Assembly: GCA_944472135.2 (NCBI GenBank)
Contig: OX235263.1
Location: 35,207,379 to 35,271,378, forward strand
DNA from: Trichobilharzia regenti
Lineage: Eukaryota > Platyhelminthes > Trematoda > Strigeidida > Schistosomatidae
Length of the DNA stretch: 64,000 bases
Reading direction: 5' to 3'
Each line of letters starts with the position of its first letter. Position 1 is the stretch's first letter. Below are positions 34,301-47,162 of this stretch, piece after piece. The notes beneath the pieces are model-generated. The model searched no databases, was not told the origin of the DNA, and saw only the letters and a program-made list of their open reading frames with translations. The position numbers and the translations under genes are program-made.

Positions 34301-37300
34301 GTAAAACACTAGATGCTTCTAAGCGAACAGATCTCATTGACGATAATATACGTGAAAATACAGCCTCAGCTATAGAAAAAAAAGAAAGCAGTATACAAAC
34401 AAATATGAGGCAAAATCCAACGGGAATTTCAAAAAGATCAGATACACATCTGATGACACAGCCATCATGAATAAGTACATTTTGCCATTCATATCAGTAA
34501 AATTAGATAAGGATAGGCGATAATTCTTATTGATCTAACAAGTAATGCTTTCAGAAAATTGAGCCAGTTGACAAAAATGAATTCTCAGAACTCTCAAATT
34601 TGACTGGATGATTAGACGTTGTCCGTCAGTAACACAGCGGTTAGAACACTCGCTGACCACGCACATGGTCCAGGGTTCGATCGCCGGCCACAGACGCACT
34701 CCATTACTTCGCTAAGCCAGAAATAAGAAGCTGGTAAAGAGGAAAGATTGGGCATGAGGCTAGCAATCCCATCCTGTAGAGATAATCACCACTGCGACAG
34801 AAACTTCAAGCCTCTTAGCTTGAAGTCCTATGTTCCACTGGGGAACGTGAAGGAATAAAAAAAATTGGACGCTAATACGCCAGCCTGATGATAACATCAA
34901 GTAAATTAACACTGACAGCCAGGAACGTACACACGGTTTCTAAGATACAAGTATATTAGAAACTAGTTACACTAAAAATTCTACGGTCAGAAATGTTGTC
35001 CCCAAGTTGTGAACAAGAACTTGACAATGAGAAGACCCAATTTTCGTGGTCTGGGAAAATCTGTTATCCTTATAGACACCATGCACATTGTATTAAATAA
35101 TTATAACGAAATATTTTATAGATTAGTATACCTAATGTCAACATTTAACAGAAAATATGTACAGTCTTGTAATTAACAGACTTATTACTATATGTGTTCA
35201 AACCAAGTTCCCTTTTAACAGTTTGAAAAAATTTGGGCATTGAGTATATGATATTCATTATAATAAAGGTTTTTCGTACTTCCCAACGAATGAAAAACAA
35301 AACGATATTGTTGTTTTTAATGACGTTTCGCTACTTAATGCTAATAGCTTTATCAAAGTAGTAATGTTAGAGCAGAATTTATAGAATCTCAACTTATATA
35401 GATAACAACTTAATCGTCGTTCCTCAGCATGGGGTCAGTTTTGCATTGTCAAGTTGGCCAGTTGGTAAAGACAACAAAACCAGGTGTAGATTGTTGGATT
35501 TGATAGGTGTATAAAATTATAAAAGCAGAGTGTGTTTATATAATAGAATACCTTATCACATTCATGTTGATTGTACCGAGACTCTCAAGCAAAATAACTA
35601 CGCAGAGAACTTCACCAACAAAGTCAACACTGGCACTAAGTATGGTTGAAAACATGGGCCTCAACTGCTGTCATTCCATACAGAGCAGAGACGTCACACG
35701 ATATCAGGAGAATAATCAATAAGCTCGACATCAAAGTTTTCTTCAAAAAAACAGACACACTATAAAGCAACCTTGTCCATTTAAGAGACCAAATCCCCAC
35801 AGATTCTCTATCTAATTGTGTCTATAAAATAAAATACTTGGAATTTGATGAGATATACATCCGACAAACATCGCCAGAAAGAAATCGAAATCAGAAGAAA
35901 TGAACATTGTAGAGCCGCCTCTATTCAACCATCAAGAAATCCAGTTGAACTAGAAAAGCTTGAAAAATCATCAGCCATAACTCGTCTACACGCTATAGAA
36001 TCAGGTTACAAAATTGATTTTGACAATATTGAAATCATCCAGAAAAAAGCATTTCAGAAATCACAAAGAACGTCTAATATCATCAGAAGCACTTCATATC
36101 AAAAGGAATCTAAACTGTCTGAATAGGAATGATGGACTAAAAAAGAATTTGACATGGTTACAACACCCCACTCCCTCATGAAATGACAAAATCAACACGA
36201 ATGTGATAAGCAATTTCATTACGTAAACACATGCCGCTTTTATAATTTCACATACTTGTCGAATCCAGTAAGCTGAGATTTTGTAAATTCTGGTTTAATA
36301 ATACTTTGATAAAGCTATTAGCAGTAGTATTAAATAGCGAAACGTCGGTAAAAACAACAATATCGTTTTGATTTTCAATCATTGGGGGAATACAAAATAC
36401 TAATTACAATGAAACTTATGACTATTTTAATTTACGCTTGTATTACTAATTCAGCCTGAAACTCGTGATTGTAAACTCTGAATAAAGTTAAATATGATCA
36501 AACAAAATGTGAGTTATACTTTCATTTAGTCAATATGCGAACAACAAACTGGAATTTGGTGCTTAACTCTTAAACATTGATGGCAAAAAAATTGCTGACT
36601 GAAGGAGAATGCATAAAGCGTCATCAGCATTCAGTGAACTTAAAACAGTAAGAAATTCACAAGAAATTCACACTACATCACATGCAAGATTGGTCCAAAT
36701 AAGAAATATAAAAAAACAACTAGATTTTCTGTAGTTTAGCTATAGCGTCGTAGGTTTCAACTTGCTTTAACCTAATGCACTTATTATTAAAATAGATAAA
36801 ACAGTGAACTTTTTATCATTAACAGATATGTTATATGATGAAAACCACTGCAAAGTTAAGCAATCTACAGAGGAGTAAAGCAAGCCTGCATGAATTTGAT
36901 GATGAAGTGATTTCCGTTAGTATGAATTCCGAGTTATTTATCAAACTTTCAAGTATTGATTTTGTAGGGATTTTGTTAGATTGGATGGAGGATTTCATCA
37001 TGAGCTGATATCAGTTGGAGAACCATTGGAAAACCCACCTGGGTGTACTGGACAGCTGTTTCGTCACCCTAGTTTGGGCCTCTTCATCAGTACGCACCCA
37101 GCGGGGTTCGAACTGGCAAAATTGAAGGACAGATAGGTTTATTATAAATTACTTATCTAAATTGATGAACCTGTGAAAAATTATCTCTTTACCTCAAAGG
37201 ACAATCATTTCGAAGTTCACGTTGAGCCACCGCCACTCACTTCATCAACTATTAATATTATCACTTTTATCTCTTAACTTTCACTGACAGTTCTTTCATT

Positions 37301-38567
37301 TTCCTTTAGTCAGCTTTTATCTTAATAGATTGACATGAAGCTTAATAATTACTTGCAGTTACTTTAGTGCGTCGGTGGCATAGCGGTTAGGACGCTCGCC
37401 GACCATGTACATGGTCCGGGGTTCGATTCCTGGCCACAGATGCACTCCTTTACCTCGCTAAGCCAGAAACAATGCTGGTAAAGAGGAAAGGTTGGGCATG
37501 AGGCTAGCAACCCCATCCTGTAAAATAAACTATGATACAGAAACTTCAAGCCACTAGCTTGAAGCCCTATGTTCCACTGGGGAACGTGAAGGAAAAATTA
37601 TTATTATTTATTACTTTAGATCAATTGTCCTCCTATATATCTTCCTACTAATGTAATGTCATATATGTTCATAAAATGATGTCGAACTGAAGTTGTCTCT
37701 ACAAACGCAGGAAAAACAAACGCCATTTCATAGGGGTGACTTTTAACATATCAGCTGATGAGCCCTAAATAGGACAAAATCTATATTCTAGACTCTATTA
37801 ATAGCCACCATCAACCAAATAACAGGAACCACCATTACACAAAAAGATAACTCTCTCGCAGCCAAGTGGATAACACTTTGGCGTTTGTATACTGACGGAT
37901 GCCGGGTTCAAATTTCAATGGGAGGACTGTAGCTAACTCTCTCACTGGGGATGCATTTACATACAACTGACGAGTTTCAAATAGGACGAAATGTGCATCC
38001 TGGATTCTACTACTAGCTACCACCGATTAAGTAACATGATGACTTTAATGTTAAAATAAGACAAAGATGAAGATATTGTCTAGATGGCAAAAGAAGTCAT
38101 TCAGATCAAAGACATTTTGAGTACCCCAGTTGTTTCCTCATTACTTAGTTAAAAAATGTCTGTTTTTAGGGAAAATCAACTTCTGTATAGTTTTTTCTTC
38201 ACCATTTCGTACAACAAAGATCAAATATCTAAACATTAAACAATATGACCTCATGTCCTTATAGAATGAATAGGTGAAGAAAAACAGAAATTTCAGAAAC
38301 ATTAAAAAAGAATGAAAGATTTTCTTCCCTGTGGGTTAAAATAACAAAGTTAACCAAAGCAAAGTAACCCTAGCCAATGAAAAGATTCAAATAATCAACC
38401 TTTTGTTTTCATTTCTCGTTCCAACGTTACTCGAGAAATATATAATTAATGAAACTTGTAATTTTCCTCTATGATGATTAGAGAAACGTGGACGCCCATA
38501 ACGTCACTATCAACTAGTTAATATTTACTTACAAGGCTTGTTTGGTAAGCAAAAACGCAGTATACAA

Positions 38568-38602
<35 letters not shown>

Positions 38603-41600
38603 TGCTGAGTAAGGTGAAGTGTATGTACTCGCTTGTAAACTAAGATTATTATTATTATTATGTGAGACATAAATACACCCGTTTTGAAATTACTGGGAAG
38701 CAAGTGAGTTCGAAGCTACAATGCATTCGCTGTCAGCCAACTTGTAACGCTTCAGTTACAAGTAACTTCACTTTGTAGGTCAGTGGTAGTCGTAAGGGTA
38801 TTCGCACTCATCTTACTTAAAAGTCAAACTATAACACAGGCTCAGGAGGGCTTCGTGTGCTTTGGGACATGTGTGGGCGGTTGTTACTTCCCGGAGGTTG
38901 ACTGATTCTTCGAGTATCTGAAATCTAAAGAGGATAAGTGTTGCTTGACCACAGAGCCCAAGGGACAACTGCTTGAGGCCGGTCACACACGGCCTGTATG
39001 AACTGGTTTCTTGGATTGGTTATGTATTAGTAAATTTACCGCCGGTTACGGACCACCACAAGGTAAGTCGGGATGTACAATTTTCGGGGTCAGGCTTTTC
39101 TAACCCCCTCTCTCCAGAGTGGAGATACAGCATAGGTGGCTGGCATGCTGGTTATCTGAGGGAAAAACCTCACTGCTATTACACTCCTGTTCTCCAGCAG
39201 TACGACTTTACCCATAGACCTCCCTGTCTGTCTGGATTCAACATAGAACTTGGCACACAAAGGTAGACAAGAAGATGAGTGAAGAGAATCAATAGAGTTT
39301 GACAAGTATAAGAGTGAAACAGAATGGGTAATGGTAGAAAGGAATATGAAAGATTACATAAGCTGAATACATCTGCGCCATAGACCTCCCAGAATGGTGT
39401 GAAAAATTCTTACACTTTGCGAGTAACTGCTTTTAGTCTAACAACCTTCCTGACACGGTAGGACCTGCAGGAACAACAGTTCCAGCTAGTGTAGCTTGTT
39501 GGGTCATTGCGATGTGCAAGCCCAACCACGACGTCAAGGTAACAACTATAACAGCTTATCCTACAACAGATATGTCATCAAATGACTGCTAAAATCTTAT
39601 TTTATTCCTTTAGATTCCCAGTGGAACATAGGGCTTCAAGATAGAGGCTTGAAGTTTCTGTAGCAGTGGTGATTATCTTTACAAAATGGGTTGGTAGTCT
39701 CATGCCCAACCATCCCTCTTTACCAGTCTTAACTACTGGCTTAACGAGGCAAAGGAGTGCGTCTGTTGCCGGGGATTGAACCCCGGACCACTTGCGTGGT
39801 CTGCCAGCACTCTACCGCTGTGCCACAGACGCAGTGTTTAAGTCATGGACAAGTAAATTAAGATGTTAAAAAACCATAAGAATATAGAGCTACTGGACAC
39901 TGATTAAAACCTTTAAATAGTTTTTATCTAATAAAGGGATGATTATCTTAGAAATATTTCAAAGATGTAAAATGATTCAATACACTCACTAACCTATAAG
40001 TGTCACAGGAACACCATGATCAAGAGCGCAGATTGCAGTCCATTTGCCAGTTCCTTTCTGAAAAACAGTGAGACGAGAAAGAATTTTGTTATATACCTGC
40101 TTTCTACAAATCCACTAACATTGACATTGACTATGTTGAAGTCAGTAATTTAGACATTATAAAACATACACGGTATAATAAATTTAATTATTTAGAGGTA
40201 ATTATTTCAAATACAATCAATTGTCACGCTCTAGTCTAGTATAAACACTTTACACATCTCTGATGAAATCTCAGTACGGATACAGAGGGCTAGTCTCGCA
40301 TATGCCAGCTAACGCCGTCTCTGGCGTAGACGTGATATCCGGCTATTGACCAAAGGGCGGGTGTACTGCTCATCAGTCCGCTTCGTCCTCCTTTATGGCT
40401 GTGAGACATTGCCATTGAGAGTGGAGGCATGAAAAGGCTGGCTGTCTTTGATCACAGGTGCCTGCGTTCTATCTCCCGTGTTACGTGGTGGTATAATAGG
40501 GTGAGCAATATTGAGGTTAGGCATCGAGTGCTAGGTTAGGAAGGGGATATCAATCGACGAGGTTGTGAAGTTACAATGACTGAGACGGTCAGGGCGTGTG
40601 TTACTCATGCCTAGCCATCGCCTCCCTCGACAATGGGCAATGTTAGGTAACATAGGATCAGGGTGGAAAAGACCCAGCACGTGGTGGTCAAACCAAAACA
40701 TGACCACATCAGTCAATGAAATCCATAACAGTTAGTTTAGGCCAGCCAAGTTCAGAGGTGTACACTTCCTGACTAGTTGGGTCGTCGAGATGGTAAAAGC
40801 CAATGAAGGCTGGAGACAACTGGTGATATGGTTCAAAATCCTGGTTGTCAATAGCTGGCGCAGATGCATTCACTCTTTGTGACTTATCATACCCAATAAA
40901 ATTCTAATGTTCTTCCATGTTACTATTCTTCTTACCTCATATTTCTGTTTATTATCTCTCTTTCGAATGTCTCTACTTTCTTCTCTTGCTTTGTGTGCTA
41001 AGTGAAATGCGGCAACTGGAACTGCTGCACATCGATGCAAAGTTCTATGTCGAAAACAGACAAAAGCTCCTCCCACTACTTAATTTTCAACTGTGTATGT
41101 GAAAATTTTGAGCATAAAATATGTATTAGATGAATTTCACCAGTTTGACTACACCCATATCACAAATGTCTGTCTGTCTGGATTCAACATAGAACTTGGC
41201 ACCGAAGTGCAGCAGTTCGAGTTGCCACCTTCCAAATAGCACAGAGGTAGACAAGAAGATGAGTGAAGAGAATTTATAGAGTTTGACAGATATAAGAGTG
41301 AAACAGAATGGGTAATGGTAGAAAGGAATATGAAAGATTACAGAGATTGAATACATCTGCGCCATTGACAACGATTTTGAGCCATGTCACCTATTGTCTC
41401 CAGCCATTGATTCCTAGAGTCCCGAGGGCCCCAACCCGGGAGTCTGCATCTCCCTACCTGACTCAGTTTAACTGTCAAGGATTTCATGGATTGATGCCAT
41501 GTTTTTGTTTGGCCACCACTGGCTCTTTTCCAACCTGAACCTATATCAGCTAACAATGCCCGTCGGGGGAGGCGGTGGTTAGGCATGCGCACCACGTGAC

Positions 41601-44600
41601 CTAGCCATCTTAGTCTATGTAACTTTATAACCTCGTCGATTGATTTTCCCTCTTTGCCCAACACTCTACGCCTAACGTCAACATTACTTATCTTGTGAAA
41701 CCACCTAACGTGAGACAGAGATCGCAGACATCTATGATCGAAAGCAGTCAACCTTTTCATGTCTTCAACGCGTATTGGCCATGTTTCAGAGCCATAGAGA
41801 AGGACGGAGCGAACTGATGAGCAGTACACACGTCCCTTGGTTGATAACCGGATGTCACGCCTACGCCAGAGATGGTGTAAGTCAGCGAAAGCAGCTCGAG
41901 CTTTTCGGATCCGTGCTGAGATTTCATCGCCAATCAGTCCGTTGGTGCTAATACAACTTCCCAAGTAGGTGAAGTGGTCAACATGTTCTATCACTTCACT
42001 CCCTATCACTAAGTTAGGAGTTGACGTAGTCCAGTCCTGTAGCAGCATCTTACATTTTGCAGGGGCGAATCGCATGCCAAACATACGAAGATTGCTGCTC
42101 AAGGTGTTCAGAAGACTCTGCATTTTGTCAGCATCCTCCCCTAACAGGACTATGTCATCTGCATATTCTAAGTCCATAAGATTATTCCCTGGTAACAAGT
42201 CGATTCCTAAGTCACTACGTTCAGTTAAGGATACTTCCATTAGCATATCTATGATGAAGTTAAACAGAAATGGGGAAAGTGGACATCCCTGTCGGACACC
42301 ACTGGTTGTTACCAATTCAGATGACAATTCCCCATAAGCCCTTACACGACTACGTGAGTTTGAATAGAGTGCCTTGATTAGTGCAATGTACTTTCTTGGC
42401 ACTCCCTTCACAGTCAGACATTGCCATAGTACCTTTCGGTCCACGGAGTCGAAGGCCGCCTTCAAGTCAAGAAATATGACAATTGTTGGACGCCGAAAAG
42501 TGTGTCTATGTTCTAGAATCTGTCGAAGAGTGAAGATATGATCTATGCACCCTCTACCTGGTCTAAAGCCTGCTTGATTTTCCCTTGTCTGTTCCTCCCG
42601 AGTTCTGCTTAGTCTATGCATGATTACTGAGCCTAGGATTTTAGAGACTATGTTCGTTAGGCTGATCCCCCTATGATTATCACACGAGGACTTGTTTCCC
42701 TTCTTGAATATCGGTATAATAAGTGACTTACCCCAGTCTGATGGTACTGTCTCTGATTCCCAGACTTTGCCTAGTACCTCAGTTAATCTACAAACTAGTA
42801 TGTCACCCCCATATTTAAACACCTCCGGAATGATTCCGTCGGGTCCTGCCGCTTTGCAGGACTTTCATCAAGTAAAAAAGCTAATCTGGTGGAGTAAGGC
42901 GTCATTAATCCAGACAGACAGAGACAGTAAGGCGTCATTCATTTTTGTTTTCATGATAATTTAGATAATCAAAAGTTTGTTAGTGAGATTTCCATGTTAG
43001 CCAGACGAAAAATAGATGACTTCAACATTTAAAACACAAAATTATCTTGAATGTACTAGAAAAGCTTAACACAGTATAGCATAGAACATAGCATGTTATT
43101 GGCTTTTTTTCTCTATCAACAGTTATAATCTATTTGTATTTGGCGACTAAAACCTGTGTGACCGCGATATCGTTAGTCTCTAGTTTATCGAACAAATTTA
43201 TTTTGAGTCATATTAGTCTCATATATATATATCGACTACTTTTGTTATTTTGCTCTTCAAAAAGGAATGTTAGTGAATCTCTTATTCTAAACACGTCAAC
43301 AAATAAACACACAGTGAACTCTGAATAGATTTACTAATTGATTAAATGAGAATAACTTGTAAAAGGCGTATAGGTATTTTTATGTGGTGTAAGACATTTT
43401 TTTTGGTCTCAACGATTAACGAGTAATATTAGATGGTTGAAGACAATCGGCCACAGGAAGCCTTGGCTGCACCTAGGTTTCGTGCTAGTTGGGAGTCACT
43501 AGTCAGCAAGGCCTATCTGCAACCTTGAAGGAACTCACGTGACTCCTGAGATTCAAACCTGCGTCACACAGTGCTGCCTTCAGTCAGAGACATTACCATT
43601 GAGCTATTAGGACTAGCGACTGACCTCCTATAGGACTGTAGTGGATACTTTGATTGGATACTAGTAAAAAGTGTGATGTGTCTAGTCCTTTCTTTGGTGC
43701 AGACTGAATTCTATCAGTCCGGGTAACGAGTAATGTTTTTTGACAAATTACTGTTGATCCTATGAGTAGTTCTATTTTTTAAACCTATACTCGTTATTTT
43801 CATATAATTCAATGTAGTGCTGAATAAGACTGATTAAACGAAATATATATTGGAAAATATACAGTGTTTGTATTCATGACAACTTTTGAAGCTTGAAGAA
43901 GATCAATCAGCAGAGGCCTATGATAGATGTTTTCTCTAGACAACACTTAGTAGGGAAAGTTACTTGTCACCCTGATGAAAGTTATACCGAATAATATATT
44001 CAGATAAACTTAGATTAGTTGTATTGCTAATGCATTACAGGGAACACTTTTGAATACTGTATTATTTTTATCAGTCAACGTTAGTTCGTATACTTCAGTG
44101 CTAGTTGAAGTTTACCAATTAAGGGGTGTAAAATGAAGCTTAGTGAATATGAAGGCGTAAAACAAATTTGGTTTTGGAAAAGAGTTAGTGGTGGTCAAAC
44201 CAAAACATGGCCTCATCAATCAATGAAATCCACAAGTTAGTTTAAGCCACCGATGTAGGAAGATGTAGACTTCCTGAACGGTTGGGGTTCTCGGGATGCT
44301 AAAAACCAATGACGGCTAGAGACAATTGGTGATATGACTAAAAATTGCTCTCAATCACAAAGAAGATGTATTCACTTTGTGATTTATAGTACCCAATAAA
44401 ACTCTATTGTTGTTCCATATTACTATTCTTTTTGCCTCATGTATCTGTCTACTATCTCTTTTCTTGTTTTGTGTGGTACATGAGTGTGGCAGCTGGATCT
44501 GTTGCACATCTGTACAGAGTTCTACGTTGAAACCAGTCATGGAAGCACAGCGATCTCAAAGAAGTTTGGCTCATGAGAACAATCAATTCTATCACTGTGT

Positions 44601-47116
44601 TTTTCACTCAAAAACGAAACATTGATAAGATAGCCAAACAGTAGGACATAATTAACTCAGACCTTCAAACTCACTTTAAAAACAAAACAGTAGGTTATGC
44701 AAAAAATAGTCAAGGCAAAACAACTATCACTTACCTGTCCGGCAGTATCCATTATTTTATCAATTAAGTGTGTACCATCCGACTCTTTGTATGCTAATAT
44801 ATTTCCAGTTATTTCTATAAGGTAAGATTCCAATGGACCTTCATTCCATTTTTTGAAAGCCTAATTTTCAAAGTAGGGAAGAAGAAAACACATAAAATTT
44901 ATAAGGATGTCGGAGATGTTAAAAATAAAGGATAACTTTCAAAATAAACAAAAATATCTGGACACAGTGAACAACAATTCGGTTACACAAACAGTACTGA
45001 TTACAGCTGCAACGTCGGCCAAGCAGTCAATCAAAATTATTCACCACAGATATACCGTCTAGGACACTTTTTCTTCTGAATCTCTGCCAAACCTGAAGGG
45101 TCGAGTAATAAAAATCGACGACGGAAGCAACTAAGTACTGCCTAATAACCAAGCGTCTATGGAAAAATTTATAATAGTAACTGCATTGAAGTTAGGGAAA
45201 TTAAATCATCCTTTCTACCTTAAGCAATCAGTGTCGTTAGACAAATCTCTTCTAAGCATCGAGTGATAAAAGAGGGACATTAATATATCAAGCGTGAGTA
45301 ACAATATAAAGGTCTTACAAAATGGGATAATGTCGACGACACACAGGACGATTTGAGGAACAGTTCATATGACTTCTCTTACTCAGCTGTTTACCACTCA
45401 CAGTTTGCTTGTGGCATCAATATATACACACCAACATCTCAAAACGTTTACAAAGTTGTGGGTAATTTGAAATAACAGCAAGCAGTTGGATTTCTGAGAT
45501 ATTACTACAGACATTTGAGGAAGGTGGGTCAATACTACTAGATGGATTATTTGAGATTTTAAATGAAGTAACAGTCAGATACTTCCTGACTCATCTGAAT
45601 CACAAACTGACACAATGTTCAAGGATTGCAGTCCTATGACAACCACAGAAGTGTTAGTCGATACGGTTCCTAAAATTATAGGGTTCACAATTATAAAACG
45701 TTTGGCTTGAATTCAGCAACAATAATGCATAAAGACAATCAAGTCTAGGTGTTACATCTGGATATATCAACCAGATATTTCCTATCTACTAAAACCTGGT
45801 AGATTTGTTATTCGGATTGGAATGTGCAGCTCAAGTTATTTTCAGTGAAGATTTTGACAAGAAGCAGTCTTGTGGACAACTAATGTGACGACTAGTGGTG
45901 TCCGTCAAGGATGCCCATTATCCCTATTTCTATTCAACTTCATCATAGATGTACTAATGGACTTAACCCTAACTCAGGGATTGACTTGCTATCAGGGAAT
46001 AAAATCATTGAATTAGAATATGCAGACGATATAGTCCTTCTAGGCGAGGACGCTGAGAAAATCCAGTAGTCTTCTGAACACCTTGAGCTGAAATCTACGA
46101 ATGTTTGGCATGCGATTCGCTCCCGCCAAATGCAAGATGATGTTACAGGACTGGACTACACCGACTCCTAGATTAGAAATAGGAAGTGAAGTGGTAGAGC
46201 ACGTTGATCGCTTCACTTATTTGGGAAGTACCATCAGCCCCAACGGGTTGATCTCTGACGAAATCTCAGCATGGATACAGAGGGCTAGTTTCGCATATGC
46301 CAGTTTACGCCGTCTCTGGCGTAGACGTGATATCCGACTATCGACCAAAGGGCGGATGTACTGCTCATCAATCCACTCCGTCCTCCTTTATGGCTGTGAG
46401 ACCTGGCCATTGAGAGTGGGAGATATGAAGAGATTAGCTGTCTTTGACCATAGGTGCCTGCGCTCTATTTCCCGTGTGAAGTGGTATAATAAGGTGAGCA
46501 ATATTGAGGTTAGACCTCCGTCGAGTGCTAGGTAAGGAGGAGAAATCAATCGACGAGGTTGTAAAATTACATCGACTGAGATGGTAAGGACATGTGTTAC
46601 ATATGCCTAGTCATCGCCTTCCTCGACAATGGGCAATGTTAGCTGATATATGGTCAGGCTGGAAAAGAGCTAGCGGCGGTCAAACAAAAATATGGCCTCA
46701 TCAGTCAATGAAATCTACAACAGTTAGTCCAAGCCACGTAGGAAGGTGTAGACTTCGTGGTTGGGGTCCTCGGGACAGTAAAAGCCAATGGTTGGAAGTA
46801 ATTGGTGACATGGCTCAAAATCGTTCTCAATGGTTGGTGCATTTGTATCGACTCCTTGTGACTTATGATTTACAATGGAACTGTTTTGTTCTTCGTTATT
46901 GCTATTCCTTTGTCTCACACCTTTGTTTACTGTCCCTATTATGCATTTCTTCTACTTTCTCCTCTTGCTTTGTGTGCCACATGGAGTGTGGCGACTTGAA
47001 CTGCTGCACATATGTGCAAAGTTCTGTCGAAAACGGACAGACAGACTTGTGAACAACAAGTAACAATTTGGGATACGTCTTATTTCTTCAGTCCTTTGGT
47101 TTTCTCAAACTTCTAG

Positions 47117-47162
<46 letters not shown>

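Noticed and set aside
34630..34690. Other tRNA-like segments as tRNA genes (also 37370, 37858, 43580)
   Set aside because: They lack complete cloverleaf stems and are flanked by SINE bodies and target duplications.
38973..39305. Host coding exon in the GC-richer block
   Set aside because: No recognisable domain, and the frame runs into a small SR2 insertion with target duplication.
47118..47158. CRISPR-like or other structured array
   Set aside because: Simple (TA)n microsatellite; no spaced repeat array of CRISPR type is present anywhere in the window.
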